From NCBI GenBank assembly GCA_016199905.1, contig JACQFU010000455.1, positions 1 through 7,941 on the forward strand: a stretch of 7,941 nucleotides of DNA, written 5' to 3'. Each line of letters opens with the position of its first letter. Positions within the stretch are counted from its first letter, which is position 1. Below, piece by piece: positions 5,422 to 7,941 of this stretch. This DNA comes from Candidatus Wallbacteria bacterium (GTDB lineage: Bacteria; Muiribacteriota; UBA6191; JACPRK01). Both the position numbers and the translations under genes were made by a program. Under the pieces are notes generated by a model. The model worked only from the letters and a program-made list of their open reading frames with translations, made no database searches and was not told the origin of the DNA.

Positions 5422-7308
5422 ATGGACACGGTTGGGCCCCTCGAGATTCGCGGCGGATTTATCGACAGCTATCGGGACGTGCTGACTCCCAAGGCGCTCG
5501 AAGCGCTCGCGGCGCTTGCGCCCTTCGAGTCGGCCCGGCTGGACTTGATGCGCGCGCGGATCGCGCGACGCCTCGACCGTTTCCGAAATCGCCAGCGGAT
5601 CGGGTTCCTCGACGCCAGCGCCGCCATCGCCGGCTCGAAGCTCAGGGTCGCCGACGCCCGGGAGGGGCGCTTCGAGGGCAGCGAGATCCCCGGCGACCTC
5701 CAGCGCCAGTGGATCCAGGGAACCGGGCCGGCTTCGCGCCCCCGATCCTCACTGCAGGAGAGCATCCGCAACGTCGCTTACGCCTTGCTCTCCGGTGCCG
5801 ACGGCTGGATGTTCGACGGCGAGGACGCCCTGGGCCAGGTCGACTCGATGTCGCTCGACAACCAGCGCAATCTTCGGCTCGCTCTCGCCTTCGACCCGAC
5901 GTTCCTCGACACGGCCGAGCAGGTGGCCGCCGAGATGAATGCGTGGTCCAGGGGCTTGCTGGGCCGGCCCATCGTCGAGGACTGGAAACGCCAGCTCGAG
6001 TTCACCACGAGGCTCTTCCGGCCTCGAGGCCTCCACCTGGACGATCGCCACATCCGGCTATCCGGCGGCGAGGGCCTCGGAGCGTCTCTGGTCGACACGG
6101 CCCTCTACATCTCCAACAATCACGAGCCGCTCGGCCGCCAAGGCCGCAGCCTGGTGCTCTACCTGCCAAAGATCCAGACCGCCGAGGAGGCCGCGCTCTG
6201 GAGCGACATCCTGGACGCCCTCGAGCGGCAGCTGGGACTGCAACCCGGCGCGATCAAGGTCTACGTGCTGGTGGAGCAAGTCGAGGCCTGCTTTCAGCTC
6301 ATGGAGATCCGCGCCGCCCTGGGCGCGCACTTCGTCGGGTTCAACACCGGCCGCTGGGACTACATCAACAGCGTCTCCGACGCCGCCGCGTGGGACCCGG
6401 CCTTCGTCAACCCCAACATCGACGCCATCGCGATGACGTACGGCTACATGCGCGTTTACGAGGACCGGGTGCGGCGGGCGGTCAACACACCGGACTCGAA
6501 AGGTCGTTTCGCTCTTTGGCAAGGCGGGATGGAGCCCAACATCCCCGTGGGGTCGGCCGCCGGCGTGCAGGCGGGGATGAGGAGGGCCGTCGCAGGGGCC
6601 GAGCGCGAGCAACGCGAGGGCGCCAGCGGCAAGTGGGTCGCTCACTGGAAGATGGTGCATATCGTACGGCCGGTCTGGGAAATGGCAGGCGAGGCCAATC
6701 AGCTCGGAAGGCCGTTTCCGAGGCTGGGCTACGAAAAGCCCGACGAGGACGCGCTGTTCCTGCTCGAGCAGGCGCCCCGCACCGTCCGTGGGGCGCGCGA
6801 CCTCATCAGCGTCGCGCTTCAATACGGCAACGCGTTCGGCCGCGGCTTCCAGGCCGCCGCGCTCAAACCTGCCGACTTCTTCGGCAACGACGACGTGCTC
6901 TACCTGATGGAGGATATGGCCACCGGCGAGATCCGGCTCAGCATCCTCTGGGAATGGGTCCACAAGGGCGCTCGCCTCACCGCCGCCGACGATGCCGCGG
7001 GCGTCCCCGAAGGGGCCCCCTTCACGCTGGAACTGGCCCGGCGCCTGATCGCCGAGGAGTTCGAAAAACTCCTCCGGGCCGACAACCGCGACGTGCACGA
7101 CGACTCCAAGCAGACGACGCTTCCGATCGCCCGCGAGATCGTCGACACCTACCTCGCGCAGCAGGTGAAATTGCCCTGGTACGTCGACCTGCTCAACCTG
7201 AACTTGAACATCCATGAAGTGCCGGAGGCGAAGGGACGCATCGCGCGATACGCGGCTGCCTTCGCCGCCGACGGCCGCCGGCTGACCCAGAACCTCGACT
7301 TCGAATGA
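5422..7308 (+). CDS. aceB: Malate synthase (glyoxylate shunt)
   Basis: A 628-residue cytoplasmic enzyme condensing glyoxylate with acetyl-CoA to give malate and CoA. The TIM-barrel core shows FRPRGLHL (199-206) with the catalytic Arg at R202, LPKIQTAEEA (strand after the insertion), VLVEQVEAC with Mg2+ ligand E285, and FNTGRWDYINS with Mg2+ ligand D313; the 28-residue spacing of E285 and D313 equals that known for E. coli malate synthase G. GKWVAHW and the C-terminal LMEDMATGEIR follow, where D498 is the expected catalytic base; LWEWVHKGA comes next. The motif set is of the A-type (aceB) family, not glcB, since the large G-type inserted domain is absent. At 628 residues it is about 95 longer than E. 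coli AceB (533). The N-terminal 130 residues include an A-type-like segment (GFLDASAAIAGSKLRVADAR) and ADGWMFDGEDA. It is the first gene of an operon with aceA, 22 nt downstream. Expected control is by acetate or fatty-acid growth, from pathway knowledge only. Confidence 0.95.
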   Translation: MDTVGPLEIRGGFIDSYRDVLTPKALEALAALAPFESARLDLMRARIARRLDRFRNRQRIGFLDASAAIAGSKLRVADAREGRFEGSEIPGDLQRQWIQGTGPASRPRSSLQESIRNVAYALLSGADGWMFDGEDALGQVDSMSLDNQRNLRLALAFDPTFLDTAEQVAAEMNAWSRGLLGRPIVEDWKRQLEFTTRLFRPRGLHLDDRHIRLSGGEGLGASLVDTALYISNNHEPLGRQGRSLVLYLPKIQTAEEAALWSDILDALERQLGLQPGAIKVYVLVEQVEACFQLMEIRAALGAHFVGFNTGRWDYINSVSDAAAWDPAFVNPNIDAIAMTYGYMRVYEDRVRRAVNTPDSKGRFALWQGGMEPNIPVGSAAGVQAGMRRAVAGAEREQREGASGKWVAHWKMVHIVRPVWEMAGEANQLGRPFPRLGYEKPDEDALFLLEQAPRTVRGARDLISVALQYGNAFGRGFQAAALKPADFFGNDDVLYLMEDMATGEIRLSILWEWVHKGARLTAADDAAGVPEGAPFTLELARRLIAEEFEKLLRADNRDVHDDSKQTTLPIAREIVDTYLAQQVKLPWYVDLLNLNLNIHEVPEAKGRIARYAAAFAADGRRLTQNLDFE

Positions 7309-7320
7309 GCGAATTGCAAG

Positions 7321-7325
7321 AGGAG
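7321..7325 (+). promoter_or_regulatory. Ribosome binding site of aceA
   Basis: AGGAG, 5 nt before ATG at 7331, within the 22-nt gap after the aceB stop. There is no room for a promoter, so aceA is translated from the aceB transcript. Confidence 0.7.
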
Positions 7326-7330
7326 AATCC

Positions 7331-7941
7331 ATGAGCACCTTCGATCAAGAAGTGCAGGACACGCGGCTCTGGTTCGACAGCCCGCGTTTCGCGGGCATCA
7401 CCCGCCTCTACACGGCGCGGCAAGTGGTGGAGCAACGCGGCACCATCCGATGCGACTACACGGTCGCGCGCGCCGCCGCGGAGGCTTTCTACCAGCGGTT
7501 GCGCGAGCTGTTCGCCGCCCGGAAAAGCGTCACCACCTTCGGCCCGTACTCACCCGGGCAGGCCGTGACGATGAGGCGAATGGGGATCGAGGGTATCTAT
7601 CTCGGCGGATGGGCGACCTCCGCGCGCGGGTCCACTCACGAGGACCCGGGGCCCGACCTGGCGAGCTATCCCCTCAGCCAGGTGCCCGACGAGGCGGCGC
7701 ACCTGGTACGAGCCCGGCTCACGGCGGACCGCAACCAGCAGTTCCTTCGTTCCCGGATGAGCGAGAAGGAGCGCCAGTCGACCCCGGCGCACGACTTCCG
7801 GCCGTTCATCATCGCCGACGCGGATACCGGCCACGGTGGCGATGCCCACGTTCGCAACCTCGTGCGGCGTTTCGTCGAGGCGGGCGTCCCGGGCTATCAC
7901 ATCGAAGATCAGCGCCCGGGCACCAAGAAGTGCGGTCACCA
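7331..7941 (+). CDS. aceA: Isocitrate lyase, ICL2 type, 3' end missing
   Basis: The first 203 residues are present; the gene continues past the right edge. The enzyme splits isocitrate to succinate and glyoxylate, supplying the substrate of the AceB encoded just upstream. RLYTARQVVEQRGTI (25-39), FGPYSPGQAV (70-79), YLGGWATSARG (90-100), EDPGPDLASYPLSQVPD (104-120), IADADTGHGG (161-170) and IEDQRPGTKKCGH (191-203) are visible. C201 in KKCGH is the catalytic cysteine and D163/D165 lie in the Mg2+-binding motif. The wording GGWATS, instead of SGW followed by Q, and the EDPGPDLASYP segment closely match the long mycobacterial ICL2 (AceA2) as I recall it, so a full length near 760 residues with a C-terminal regulatory domain is expected. 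The ATG has a good ribosome binding site. Identity is very confident; the subclass is likely but needs the missing 3' part. Confidence 0.96.
   Translation, partial: MSTFDQEVQDTRLWFDSPRFAGITRLYTARQVVEQRGTIRCDYTVARAAAEAFYQRLRELFAARKSVTTFGPYSPGQAVTMRRMGIEGIYLGGWATSARGSTHEDPGPDLASYPLSQVPDEAAHLVRARLTADRNQQFLRSRMSEKERQSTPAHDFRPFIIADADTGHGGDAHVRNLVRRFVEAGVPGYHIEDQRPGTKKCGH

Noticed and set aside
5709..7217. 502-residue plus-strand frame inside aceB
   Set aside because: Out-of-frame Arg/Pro/Gly-rich translation of malate synthase, with no domain.
6058..7338. 426-residue minus-strand frame opposite aceB
   Set aside because: Shadow of the malate synthase codon pattern; no motif and no ribosome binding site of note.

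Overview
The window is high-GC, densely coded bacterial chromosome. Strong GGAG-type Shine-Dalgarno sites, a secreted SGNH hydrolase, a surface-polysaccharide gene group and an ICL2-type isocitrate lyase next to a malate synthase suggest a heterotrophic, probably Gram-negative high-GC bacterium, perhaps of the Myxococcota/deltaproteobacterial type. No rRNA or other lineage marker is present, so this placement is a weak inference.

Layout. (1) Positions 1-2006, minus strand: a heparinase II/III-family protein (polysaccharide lyase fold), open across the whole stretch and running off the left edge before its stop codon. (2) Positions 2007-2157: a divergent intergenic region with a perfect palindrome, a weak minus-strand promoter candidate and a strong GC hairpin next to the ribosome binding site of the next gene. 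(3) Positions 2158-4390, plus strand: a GT4-type glycosyltransferase followed 10 nt later by a class I SAM-dependent methyltransferase, probably one transcript. With the heparinase-like gene these look like the edge of an exopolysaccharide or O-antigen-like locus. (4) Positions 4503-5252, minus strand: an exported SGNH/GDSL hydrolase convergent with the methyltransferase. (5) Positions 5253-5421: a second divergent region with a nested inverted repeat and a possible promoter. (6) Positions 5422-7941, plus strand: malate synthase (aceB) and, 22 nt downstream, isocitrate lyase (aceA, cut by the right edge just after its KKCGH active-site motif). These are the two enzymes of the glyoxylate shunt in one operon.

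How they work together. AceA splits isocitrate into glyoxylate and succinate, and AceB condenses glyoxylate with acetyl-CoA to malate. This allows net carbon gain from acetate or fatty acids. The polysaccharide genes add and modify sugars of a surface glycan, while the heparinase-like protein may trim, edit or degrade it. The SGNH hydrolase lies between the two modules and has no clear link to either.

I found no mobile element, CRISPR array, tRNA, rRNA or prophage. The most unusual points are a missing catalytic-dyad Asp in the SGNH hydrolase, the ICL2-type lyase paired with an extended malate synthase, and the leader hairpin in front of the glycosyltransferase. I do not see clear evidence of a wholly new system.
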